A stretch of DNA of 44,919 bases from Marinilactibacillus piezotolerans. Lineage in GTDB: Bacteria > Bacillota > Bacilli > Lactobacillales > Carnobacteriaceae_A. The notes below the pieces were generated by a model. The model searched no databases. It had not been told where the DNA came from and saw only the letters and a list, made by a program, of their open reading frames with translations. The translations under genes and the position numbers were made by a program. Of the stretch, positions 26,418 through 34,027 are shown piece after piece (within the stretch, counting starts at the first letter, position 1; the number at the start of each line of letters is the position of its first letter). Location of the stretch: contig NZ_FOSJ01000018.1 in the NCBI RefSeq assembly GCF_900114235.1, positions 1 through 44,919 on the forward strand, read 5' to 3'.

Positions 26418-27176
26418 ATGTTAAGTTTCAGAAATATTGAGTGCTATAGTGAGTTAATTGATGAAAACGAATTCTTCAAACAGTTTTATAATCCCGACTT
26501 ACCTTTAAGATATGATTCTAACTTTTTTCAATTAAAATATCAGCCCACCTTGTCGGAGTTTGAGTTGATTGAAGAAATGCAATACCAGTTCCATGCAAAT
26601 GAAGGATTAAAGCATATGAAATTCTATTGGCCAGAGAATAAAGGCTTCACATCTGAAATCATGGCTTACTTTGAAAAAGAACATTATGCAATTGAAATGC
26701 TAGAACTTTATACAATTGATCCGAAAAATTTTGAATCTGATAAACAAACAAGCAATATAAAAGTCTATTCTCTTTCTAAAGAAAATTTAGTGGATTTCAA
26801 ACGTATCAATTATCCAAACGACCTGATTTTCGGTAAAGAGTTCGCCGATATGAAAAAAAATATGTATGAACAAATGCTTGATAATCCATCTATTATCCCT
26901 TACATTGCCTACGTAGATAGCGAACCAGCCGGGTCTTTAATCTCTGTTATCGGAGAGGAGACTGTGGAAATCGATGACTTATTGACCGTTACACATTTAA
27001 GAAAACAAGGTGTCGCAACTGCTTTGCAAGAAGCAGTGATGACTTTTGCACAAAAAAATTCAAAACAAGTTATCTTAGTTGCAGACGGTGACGATACACC
27101 GAAGGATATGTATTTGAAACAGAATTACACCTGCATTGGTTTTCGATTAGGTGCACAGAAAGTTTTCGCAAAGTAG
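26418..27176 (+). CDS. GNAT family N-acetyltransferase
   Basis: About 252 residues with the GNAT fold in the C-terminal half. IAYVDSEPAGSLISVIGEETVEIDDLLTVTHLRKQGVATALQEAVMTFA contains the acetyl-CoA pyrophosphate loop (RKQGVATAL), and VILVADGDDTPKDMYLKQNYTCIGF is the terminal region. The N-terminal half (about 1-115) is unlike standard GNATs and may set substrate choice. The start is uncertain: AGGAAGTGA (26401-26409) serves the ATG at 26418 best, but TTG at 26412 and GTG at 26406 are in frame. Ten bases separate it from the next GNAT gene. Substrate is unknown. Confidence 0.82.
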   Translation: MLSFRNIECYSELIDENEFFKQFYNPDLPLRYDSNFFQLKYQPTLSEFELIEEMQYQFHANEGLKHMKFYWPENKGFTSEIMAYFEKEHYAIEMLELYTIDPKNFESDKQTSNIKVYSLSKENLVDFKRINYPNDLIFGKEFADMKKNMYEQMLDNPSIIPYIAYVDSEPAGSLISVIGEETVEIDDLLTVTHLRKQGVATALQEAVMTFAQKNSKQVILVADGDDTPKDMYLKQNYTCIGFRLGAQKVFAK

Positions 27177-27186
27177 GAGGCAAAAC

Positions 27187-28233
27187 ATGACAAAAGAAAT
27201 CAGACTATTGACTAAATCAGATTTTAACCTATACAAATCAATGCAAACTGGTTTAAAAGAAGATTATATGCTTAATATTTATCCAGGATTAACAGATGAT
27301 GGCAGCAGATTATTTGGTTTATTTATAGATGAGCAACTTGTAAGTACTGCAGGATATACGGTTTTTGCAAATCATCAGGTGATGCTAGGTCGTTTGAGAA
27401 GTGACATTCGTTTCAGAGGTCGGAATTACGGTACAGAGATACTCCAATACGCTATGGAGCAAGCATTAGCATTACCGAATGTCGAGTTTGTAGGAGCCAA
27501 TACTCAATCTGATAATTATTCTGCTCAAAAAGTAATAAAAAAAATCAGTATGACTCACTTGACAACTTTATATGAGGGACAAACTCAAGATCTTTCATCC
27601 CTTATCTCATCTCAAAATCCTTCTGCAGAAACGACCAGCTGGTCTAAGATAGATGATTTAGGTCGTAAACAGGAATGGATCAAGCGCACTTACTTAAATG
27701 AAGAATTCCCAGTAACTATATTTCCTTTTGAGGCTTACTATCCTTTTCCAGTTTCAGAATCATTATTCAAAGATGAATTAGTAGAATCATGGAACTTTTA
27801 CGAAAATGAAGATCAAACTCGCTATCTCATACTTTGGGAAGAAGATAAAGATGATCATTACCTCCATGTGACTTATCCGTGGACTGATTTTATGGAACAA
27901 ACCGGCTTTTGGGAAACAGTTGATGAACAGCTTTCTATTACTAGAAGAAATAAACCTGAAACTCAAATGTGGATCGACTTATCAGAAGAGAAAATAAAGA
28001 AACTACCTGAAAATCATCCATTTGATTTATCATTTTCATGGTGGTTATATGGTACTTTTAACCCTAATGCTTACCACGAGAAGGAATCAGAAAATTTGAC
28101 TACTGATCTATCTCAAGCATACAATTCATTAGAATTTATAGAAAATGAACTAAAGGAATTAGAAGTTGAACTGGATAAAAAAATAGAAAAAACTGAGAAT
28201 CTTAAACAATCATTAGATGAACTTGATCAATAG
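27187..28233 (+). CDS. GNAT family N-acetyltransferase with long C-terminal extension and coiled coil
   Basis: About 348 residues. The N-terminal GNAT domain (about 1-130) carries LGRLRSDIRFRGRNYGTEILQYAME, the acetyl-CoA loop. A 150-residue domain of unknown fold (about 135-285) follows, and the protein ends in a charged coiled coil (about 295-348). I chose the ATG at 27187, with AGGAGG seven bases upstream, over an in-frame ATG inside the previous gene. It is in an operon with the upstream GNAT gene, an unusual tandem of two dissimilar acetyltransferases. A terminator follows. Confidence 0.82.
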   Translation: MTKEIRLLTKSDFNLYKSMQTGLKEDYMLNIYPGLTDDGSRLFGLFIDEQLVSTAGYTVFANHQVMLGRLRSDIRFRGRNYGTEILQYAMEQALALPNVEFVGANTQSDNYSAQKVIKKISMTHLTTLYEGQTQDLSSLISSQNPSAETTSWSKIDDLGRKQEWIKRTYLNEEFPVTIFPFEAYYPFPVSESLFKDELVESWNFYENEDQTRYLILWEEDKDDHYLHVTYPWTDFMEQTGFWETVDEQLSITRRNKPETQMWIDLSEEKIKKLPENHPFDLSFSWWLYGTFNPNAYHEKESENLTTDLSQAYNSLEFIENELKELEVELDKKIEKTENLKQSLDELDQ

Positions 28234-28234
28234 T

Positions 28235-28275
28235 AAAAGCGTTGCTCCTTAATTAAAAGAAAGCAACGCTTTTTA
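28235..28275. terminator. Bidirectional terminator between GNAT genes and the M3 peptidase
   Basis: Perfect 12-bp stem AAAAGCGTTGCT/AGCAACGCTTTT (28235-28246, 28262-28273), with A- and T-runs on both sides. Confidence 0.87.
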
Positions 28276-28284
28276 CTTATAAAA

Positions 28285-29982
28285 TTATAGTCGGGTATCG
28301 TCTACTTTATCTAATTCACTGGCAATCGTCTCAACAACACCTCTTAGAGATCCTTCTTCAAAAGGCGAGCGTAAGTGTGCTGTTTCGATAATTTCCAGGA
28401 AGCTTTGTGTTCCACCTACTCGACAGATTTCAAGGTAATCGTTCCATGCTTGATCATCTTCGTCAACTAGTGCCCGTTTCCAGAACTGAAGCGCACAGAT
28501 TTGCGCTAGAGTATAATCAATGTAGTAGAATGGAGAATCAAAAATATGCCCTTGTCGGTACCAGAACGTTCCTTTTTCTAAAAATTCACTCTCTGAAAAA
28601 TCTCTCTCAGGTAAATATTGTCTTTCAAGTCTCCTCCAGACTGCTTTTCGCTCATCAGGTGTCAACTCAGGATTTTCATATACTTCATGTTGAAAATGAT
28701 CTACAAGTACTCCATATGGCAGGAAGCGTAACGCACTACTCAAATGATCAAACTTGTATTTTTCTGTCTGGTCTTTAAAAAATAGTTCCATCCAGGGATA
28801 AGTAAAAAATTCCATACTCATTGAATGGATCTCACAACTTTCATAAGTTGGAAAGACAATCTCCGGCTGATTGATCCATCTGGATTGAAATACTTGAAAG
28901 GCATGCCCAGCTTCATGAGTCAAAACGTCTATGTCACCAGATGTACCATTAAAGTTAGCAAAAATAAATGGAGACTCGAAATCCGGAAGATAAGTACAGT
29001 ACCCTCCACTTGCTTTCCCTTCTTTCGCGAGTAAGTCTACCAAGTTATGATCAAACATGAAGTCAATAAACTCTTTTGTTTGTGAGGATAATTCGTGGTA
29101 CATTTTTCTTCCTTGATCAATAATATCATCTGAATTTCCTTTAGGTACAGGATTTCCATTTAAAAACTGTAAGGGAGTATCATAGTGTTTCATGCTTTTC
29201 AGACCAATTCTCTTAGCTTGTTTTTCAGCTAAATCAGTCGTTACAGGTACAACATATTCTAAGACTTGGTTACGATAAACTTCGACCATCTCCCGATTAT
29301 AGTCATAACGTTTCATTCTAACGTAACCTAATTCCACAAAATCTTTAAACCCTAATTTCTTTGCTATCTGGTTTCTTGTTTTCACTAGTTGATCATATAA
29401 TTCATCGATTTTTTGTTCATGCTCTTCAAAAAAACTCCATTGTGCATCTGAAGCAGATTTTCGAATCGAACGATCCGTATCCTGTAAGTAAGGACCGAAT
29501 TGAGATAAGTTCAATTTTTGACCATCGTAGTCAATTTGTGCAGATGCAATTAGCTTTTGGTAGTCACTACTCAGTTGATTTTCTTTTTGAAGCAAATCAA
29601 TAACAGACTTATCAAAAGATTGTAGCTCATATTGCATATGTTTTATAAATGTTTTAGGGAAAGTTCTTTTAATATCATCATAATATCTAGAATTCGTTAC
29701 TGCTCTGTAAAAATTTGTATCGATTTCTTGGTAAAGCGGCAGGTACTCATTCCAATACTGATCTTCCTTTTCATAAAAATCATCTTTTGTATCAATTGAG
29801 TGCCGAATAGAAGCTAATGTCATCATCGTTTCTACGGAAGACATTAAATCCGACATTTGATTGACGGCCACAATTTCAGCATCTGCTGAATCTGATGACT
29901 TAACCTGGTCAATTAACACAGCGGCTTGTTTCTTATACTGATCATAACTCGGTCTTTTATACGTATACTCTTGAAATTTCAC
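28285..29982 (-). CDS. M3 family oligoendopeptidase (PepF type)
   Basis: About 565 residues; cytoplasmic zinc metallopeptidase that cleaves short peptides. The zinc motif HEAGH is at about 356-360 in DVLTHEAGHAFQVF. The third ligand Glu lies in CEIHSMSMEFFTYPWMELFF about 25 residues later, and SPFYYIDYTLAQICALQFW is the usual M3 active-site tail. I chose GTG at 29982, with GGAGG eight bases upstream, over the in-frame GTG at 29997, which overlaps that ribosome site. Single gene. Confidence 0.92.
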   Translation of the reverse strand: MKFQEYTYKRPSYDQYKKQAAVLIDQVKSSDSADAEIVAVNQMSDLMSSVETMMTLASIRHSIDTKDDFYEKEDQYWNEYLPLYQEIDTNFYRAVTNSRYYDDIKRTFPKTFIKHMQYELQSFDKSVIDLLQKENQLSSDYQKLIASAQIDYDGQKLNLSQFGPYLQDTDRSIRKSASDAQWSFFEEHEQKIDELYDQLVKTRNQIAKKLGFKDFVELGYVRMKRYDYNREMVEVYRNQVLEYVVPVTTDLAEKQAKRIGLKSMKHYDTPLQFLNGNPVPKGNSDDIIDQGRKMYHELSSQTKEFIDFMFDHNLVDLLAKEGKASGGYCTYLPDFESPFIFANFNGTSGDIDVLTHEAGHAFQVFQSRWINQPEIVFPTYESCEIHSMSMEFFTYPWMELFFKDQTEKYKFDHLSSALRFLPYGVLVDHFQHEVYENPELTPDERKAVWRRLERQYLPERDFSESEFLEKGTFWYRQGHIFDSPFYYIDYTLAQICALQFWKRALVDEDDQAWNDYLEICRVGGTQSFLEIIETAHLRSPFEEGSLRGVVETIASELDKVDDTRL

Positions 29983-30017
29983 TATTTTAACCTCCACTTA
30001 TGTATTTGTTTAAAATT

Positions 30018-30026
30018 AGTATATCA
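30018..30026 (-). promoter_or_regulatory. Extended -10 promoter of the M3 peptidase gene
   Basis: On the minus strand TGATATACT (complement of 30018-30026) has a TGn-TATACT form; the -35 (GAGTTA) is poor. Confidence 0.45.
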
Positions 30027-30108
30027 CAGCCCAATAAATTAACTCTCCTAATTATCTTCTTTATATCTAAAATCCACTTTAGAATATTAAGTTAAATCAA
30101 AAATAATC

Positions 30109-30194
30109 ATGAAATATTATTTCATTAAATTTTAAACAAAAATGAAAAGGTTTTTTATTGCATTTCTTTTTTTATCTGATACGATTATATCGTA
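30109..30194 (+). promoter_or_regulatory. Promoter region of the PTS gene with two palindromes
   Basis: TTGCAT (30158-30163) with TACGAT 16 bases on gives a possible promoter. The -10 lies inside a perfect palindrome TACGATTATATCGTA (30180-30194), a likely operator. A second perfect palindrome ATGAAATATTATTTCAT (30109-30125) lies 55 bases upstream. The repressor is unknown and not encoded next door. Confidence 0.42.
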
Positions 30195-30231
30195 GGAAGA
30201 ATTACATAAAATTTACAATAGGAGGAATAGC

Positions 30232-31695
30232 ATGGTAAAGCAAGATGAAAAAAGAATCGCCAAGGAAATCTATGAACAAATTGGCGGTACTCATAATGTC
30301 AATTCACTGATCAATTGTATGACTCGTGTAAGAATAGACGTCAAAGATTTTAGTCAAGTGAATGACCAAAAAGTTAAGCAAGTTAATGGGGTCCTTGGAA
30401 CAGTTAAAGAAGATACGTATCAAATCATTTTAGGGCCTGGTCTAGCTGCAAAAGTAGCAAACGAAATGGGAACACTAGCTGATATAGCTGTAGAGGAAGA
30501 AGGTTCTCCATCTGAGGATCAAGCATTATTCTCTAAAGATATTAATAACCTTGATCAGCTAACTGCTGAAAATAAAGCAGCACAAAAAGGCAAACATAAT
30601 CCACAGTCTCCTTTCAAAAAAGTTCTGAGATCTATTGCTAGTATTTTCATACCATTGATCCCCGCGTTTGTAGGAGCCGGGATAATCGGAGGAATTGCGT
30701 CAATTTTTACTAATCTTTTAACGGCTGGAGTAATTGCTGGAGAAAACTGGGAGTATATGGTCTCCATAGCAGGTCTAATACAAGGGGCATTATTCGGATT
30801 TTTAAATATTTATGTAGGTATAAATGCAGCAAAAGTTTTCAAAGCTACTGAAGGACTTGGCGGGATTGTTGGAGGAATGATTTATTTAACTAGTATAAGC
30901 GAAGATCTGCCTCTTCCAAATATTTTTACCGGGGAAGCTTTAACAGCAAACCAAGGTGGTATTATAGGTGTCATTTTCGCTGTATGGATTCTCTCTCTTG
31001 TTGAAAAACAATTACGTAAGTTTATTCCAAATTCAATAGACATTATTATTACACCAACAATTACCTTACTAACAGTAGGATTAGTAACGATCTTTCTAAT
31101 CATGCCTCTAGCAGGATTTGTTTCTGCTAACTTAGTTGGATTTATTTCTTGGATTTTAAGTGTAGGTGGAGCATTTGCCGGCTTTGTTCTAGGTTCATTA
31201 TTTTTACCAATGGTTATGTTTGGATTACACCAAATCTTAACACCTGTACATGTTACTATGATTGAACAAACTGGGTCTACCCAATTACTTCCCATCCTTG
31301 CAATGGCTGGAGCAGGACAAGTCGGAGCTGCATTAGCTTTATGGGTCAAAGTTCGAAAAAATAAACAGCTTGTTACTATGATTAAAGGAGCTCTTCCTGT
31401 AGGTATCTTAGGAATTGGAGAACCCTTAATTTATGCAGTTACTCTTCCGCTTGGCAAACCGTTTATTACTGCTTGTATTGGTGGCGGAATCGGCGGTGCA
31501 GTCATCGGTCTGTTCGGTGGTGTTGGAGCTAGCGCGATTGGTCCAAGTGGTGTAGCTCTTATTCCCTTGATCGTCAATAATTTATGGTGGGCTTATGTTC
31601 TCGGATTATTAGCTGCTTATGCTGGTGGCTTTGTAGCTACTTATCTATTCGGTGTACCAAAAGAGGCAATGGAACCCTCTAGTGTTTCTTTATAA
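30232..31695 (+). CDS. PTS sugar permease, EIIBC of the glucose/sucrose superfamily (possibly MurNAc type)
   Basis: A 487-residue PTS transporter. The EIIB domain (about 1-90) has the phosphorylated Cys29 in LINCMTRVRIDV. A charged linker follows (about 90-125), then the EIIC domain (about 130-480) with many membrane helices. EIIC includes FIPLIPAFVGAGIIGGIASIF, FGLHQILTPVHVTMIEQTG and GIGEPLIYAVTLPLGKPF. No EIIA domain is present, so a general glucose-class EIIA elsewhere is needed. The overall layout resembles MurP (N-acetylmuramic acid) and sucrose carriers. No etherase, hydrolase or regulator is adjacent, so the substrate is open. AGGAGG precedes the ATG. Confidence 0.88.
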   Translation: MVKQDEKRIAKEIYEQIGGTHNVNSLINCMTRVRIDVKDFSQVNDQKVKQVNGVLGTVKEDTYQIILGPGLAAKVANEMGTLADIAVEEEGSPSEDQALFSKDINNLDQLTAENKAAQKGKHNPQSPFKKVLRSIASIFIPLIPAFVGAGIIGGIASIFTNLLTAGVIAGENWEYMVSIAGLIQGALFGFLNIYVGINAAKVFKATEGLGGIVGGMIYLTSISEDLPLPNIFTGEALTANQGGIIGVIFAVWILSLVEKQLRKFIPNSIDIIITPTITLLTVGLVTIFLIMPLAGFVSANLVGFISWILSVGGAFAGFVLGSLFLPMVMFGLHQILTPVHVTMIEQTGSTQLLPILAMAGAGQVGAALALWVKVRKNKQLVTMIKGALPVGILGIGEPLIYAVTLPLGKPFITACIGGGIGGAVIGLFGGVGASAIGPSGVALIPLIVNNLWWAYVLGLLAAYAGGFVATYLFGVPKEAMEPSSVSL

Positions 31696-31716
31696 TATAT
31701 AATCAATTAAATAAAA

Positions 31717-31850
31717 AGAGGACGGGACAAAAGTCTCCGTTGAGCCAGAATTTGAAGTATAGAACAATTAAAAAACCCCGTCAAATCAAGAAAATTCAAT
31801 CCTTGATTTGACGGGGTTTTACTTTTTAACTAGTTTTGTCCCATCCACTT
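31717..31850. repeat. Composite palindromic repeat, copy 2 (acts as terminator)
   Basis: An outer inverted repeat GGACGGGACAAAA/TTTTGTCCCATCC (31720-31732, 31834-31846, one mismatch) encloses a perfect 19-bp inner stem (31772-31790 with 31802-31820, core CCCCGTCAAATCAAG). A T-rich tract follows, so it should terminate the PTS gene. The inner part is 31/36 identical to the minus strand of copy 1 at 22820-22855. Confidence 0.68.
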
Positions 31851-31971
31851 TTTTGTTGTATTGATATCTTATCCCTACTGCTGTCTTTTATTCATTTGTG
31901 TTAAACTATAGAGACAGAAAGGCCACAAAATAATATATATATTTTACATTTCAAGAAAGGAGTATTTATAA

Positions 31972-33252
31972 ATGGGATTCAGTCAACAATATGATTTATC
32001 TCAAAAGCAGCAGTTAAGTCCTTTATTACTTCAAAGAATCCAACTTTTAAGCTTTAATCAAGATGAACTGATTACATTTCTAAATTCAAAGATGCTAGAC
32101 AATCCTTTTTTAGAAGTCAAAATGCCAGAATCAAAAATGCATTCAATTGGTGCAGGTCAAGACATGAGCTGGATCGCCGATACTAAACGCAGTTTACGTG
32201 ATTACTTAATTGAGCAAGTTCTTATGACTTATAGAGACACGCTGATAAGAGAAATGATGTTCTGGTGGATCAACCAATTAGATCAGCGGGGATACTGTTC
32301 AAAAACACTTGTGACAGCCGCTAAAGAAACTAATACGGATGAAACTTTGCTTTTAGATGCATTAGTTTTGCTTCAGCAACTTGAACCGGCTGGAGTCGCT
32401 GCTAGATCTCTACAGGAATGCCTGATGCTCCAGACTGAACGGGATCAAAATGCACCAGAGACAGCTTACATTATATTAGAAGAATCTTTTAACGATCTTA
32501 TTGATCGCAAGTGGAAAGAGATAGCTAAGAGATATGATGTCACTTTACAAGAGATTCAATCAGTCTTTGATTATATTAAAAAGTTAAACCCAAGCCCCGG
32601 AGATGACTTTTCTAATCCGTTAGATTATACGATCCGACCCGATCTCATCGTCCAACTGAACGGAAAAGAACTTACTATAAGGGAAGCTAAACAGAACACT
32701 CCCATACTTCAGTTTGACCAGGGATATGCAACTGAACTTAAAGAGCATAACAATAAGGAAGTCTTAAATTATGTAAAAGATAAACAGAAAGAATATAAAA
32801 GTCTTCAAGAAAATCTAAAGCAAAGACAAGAAACAATATTGCGCGTTGGAACTGCTATCATTCAGAAACAAAAATCTTTCTTTTTTGGTAAAAGTCATTC
32901 TTTAGTCTCTTTACAACTTAAAGAGTTAGCTGAAGAGCTTAATTTACATGAATCAACAATTAGCCGCACCATTAACGGAAAATATATTCAAACTGATTTT
33001 GGAACATACGAGTTTAAATATTTCCTATCCAGAAATCATCAGACTGATGAGGATACTTCCTTTTCAACTCATTCTGTACAGCAGCATCTGTTAAAATTAA
33101 TTGAACATGAAAATAAACAGAAGCCTCTTTCAGATCAGAAAATTGCTGATCTATTAAAAAAAGAAAACTTTGATTTATCTAGAAGAACGGTAACAAAATA
33201 CCGTAAACAATTAGATATTCCTGCTTCTTCCAAAAGAAAACGATATGACTAG
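31972..33252 (+). CDS. rpoN: RNA polymerase sigma-54 factor
   Basis: A 426-residue RpoN. The N-terminal activator-interaction region (about 1-50) has the Gln/Leu-rich LSQKQQLSPLLLQRIQLLSFNQDEL. The core-binding domain spans about 70-250. The DNA-binding part has an HTH (LAEELNLHESTISRTINGKYIQT, about 318-340). The RpoN box SRRTVTKYRKQL at about 403-414 reads the -24 element. It needs an AAA+ activator, which fits ManR 2 kb away. AAAGGAG precedes the ATG at 31972. A terminator follows. Confidence 0.95.
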   Translation: MGFSQQYDLSQKQQLSPLLLQRIQLLSFNQDELITFLNSKMLDNPFLEVKMPESKMHSIGAGQDMSWIADTKRSLRDYLIEQVLMTYRDTLIREMMFWWINQLDQRGYCSKTLVTAAKETNTDETLLLDALVLLQQLEPAGVAARSLQECLMLQTERDQNAPETAYIILEESFNDLIDRKWKEIAKRYDVTLQEIQSVFDYIKKLNPSPGDDFSNPLDYTIRPDLIVQLNGKELTIREAKQNTPILQFDQGYATELKEHNNKEVLNYVKDKQKEYKSLQENLKQRQETILRVGTAIIQKQKSFFFGKSHSLVSLQLKELAEELNLHESTISRTINGKYIQTDFGTYEFKYFLSRNHQTDEDTSFSTHSVQQHLLKLIEHENKQKPLSDQKIADLLKKENFDLSRRTVTKYRKQLDIPASSKRKRYD

Positions 33253-33260
33253 TGATACAA

Positions 33261-33302
33261 AAAAGCTATGTCCTCCTAAAAAAGAGGGCATAGCTTTTAA
33301 AT
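33261..33302. terminator. Terminator after rpoN, shared with the convergent IIB gene
   Basis: Stem AAAAGCTATGTCCTC/GAGGGCATAGCTTTT (33261-33275, 33284-33298, one G-U pair). T's follow on the plus strand, and A4 precedes it, giving T's on the minus strand. Confidence 0.8.
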
Positions 33303-33373
33303 ATGGCTAAAACAGTCTATTTCACAAGTATGATACTAAAAATATGTCAGTACCCGTTTCGCACCTAGTCTTT

Positions 33374-33862
33374 CTATTCTGTTTTTTTCAACACATCTAT
33401 CAAGTTTATTTTTCGGTCACTTGGTACTTTTCTGATTTCTAATTCGATCCCCTGCTGGCTAAGAAATTTAAATGCTTCAATATCTGTTTCATCCACTGAA
33501 ACAAAATTTGTAATCATCTTTTTCCCATGTGAAAATTTCATGCCACCAATATTAACTTTATCTATTGGCAGACCAGCCTTGACCAGCTGTGATACATCAG
33601 TCGGATTAGTAAATAACAGCATAACTTTTACGTTATCCAGTAAGCTATGATTTGAAATTTCTATAAGCTTCTCTACTGTCATCACGTTCGTTTTTACACC
33701 GGGAGGTGAAGCTTGTTTAAGTAGAAATTTTCTTAGATCGCTACCTGCTGCTTCATCACTTACAACTAAAATTCTACTGATCCCTGTGATCTTTGTCCAT
33801 GTTGTTACAACTTGCCCATGAACCAAGCGATCGTCAATCCGGGCTAATTTTATATCCATCAT
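33374..33862 (-). CDS. PTS mannose/fructose/sorbose-class IIB component, orphan
   Basis: A 162-residue mannose-class IIB with the phosphorylated His15 in RIDDRLVHGQVVTTW. It also has ILVVSDEAAGSD and NIGGMKFSHGKKMITNFVSVDE, typical of the family. Normally IIB sits in an operon with IIA, IIC and IID; here it stands alone, 165 bases downstream of manR on the same strand. In Listeria, a low-flux mannose-type PTS next to ManR (MpoABCD) signals sugar flow to ManR. A similar phospho-signalling role is possible (inference). No -24/-12 promoter is seen upstream. Confidence 0.9.
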   Translation of the reverse strand: MMDIKLARIDDRLVHGQVVTTWTKITGISRILVVSDEAAGSDLRKFLLKQASPPGVKTNVMTVEKLIEISNHSLLDNVKVMLLFTNPTDVSQLVKAGLPIDKVNIGGMKFSHGKKMITNFVSVDETDIEAFKFLSQQGIELEIRKVPSDRKINLIDVLKKTE

Positions 33863-34027
33863 TTCTTTTTATATTCCTTCCCAAAAATCAGCTGGTCTCT
33901 TTTATTGCTAAAATTCCCAGTTAATACTAATTTGATATAATCAAATATTAAACACTAATTAAAAATCGGATTGCCTGACTAGTATCGGCTTTCCCTATCT
34001 GTATGAATGCTGGTTCTACATTTATCT

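Noticed and set aside
33863-34027. Sigma-54 (-24/-12) promoter before the orphan IIB gene
   Set aside because: CTGGGAATTTTAGCA has GG and GC elements but with the wrong spacing (7-8 instead of 10 bases).
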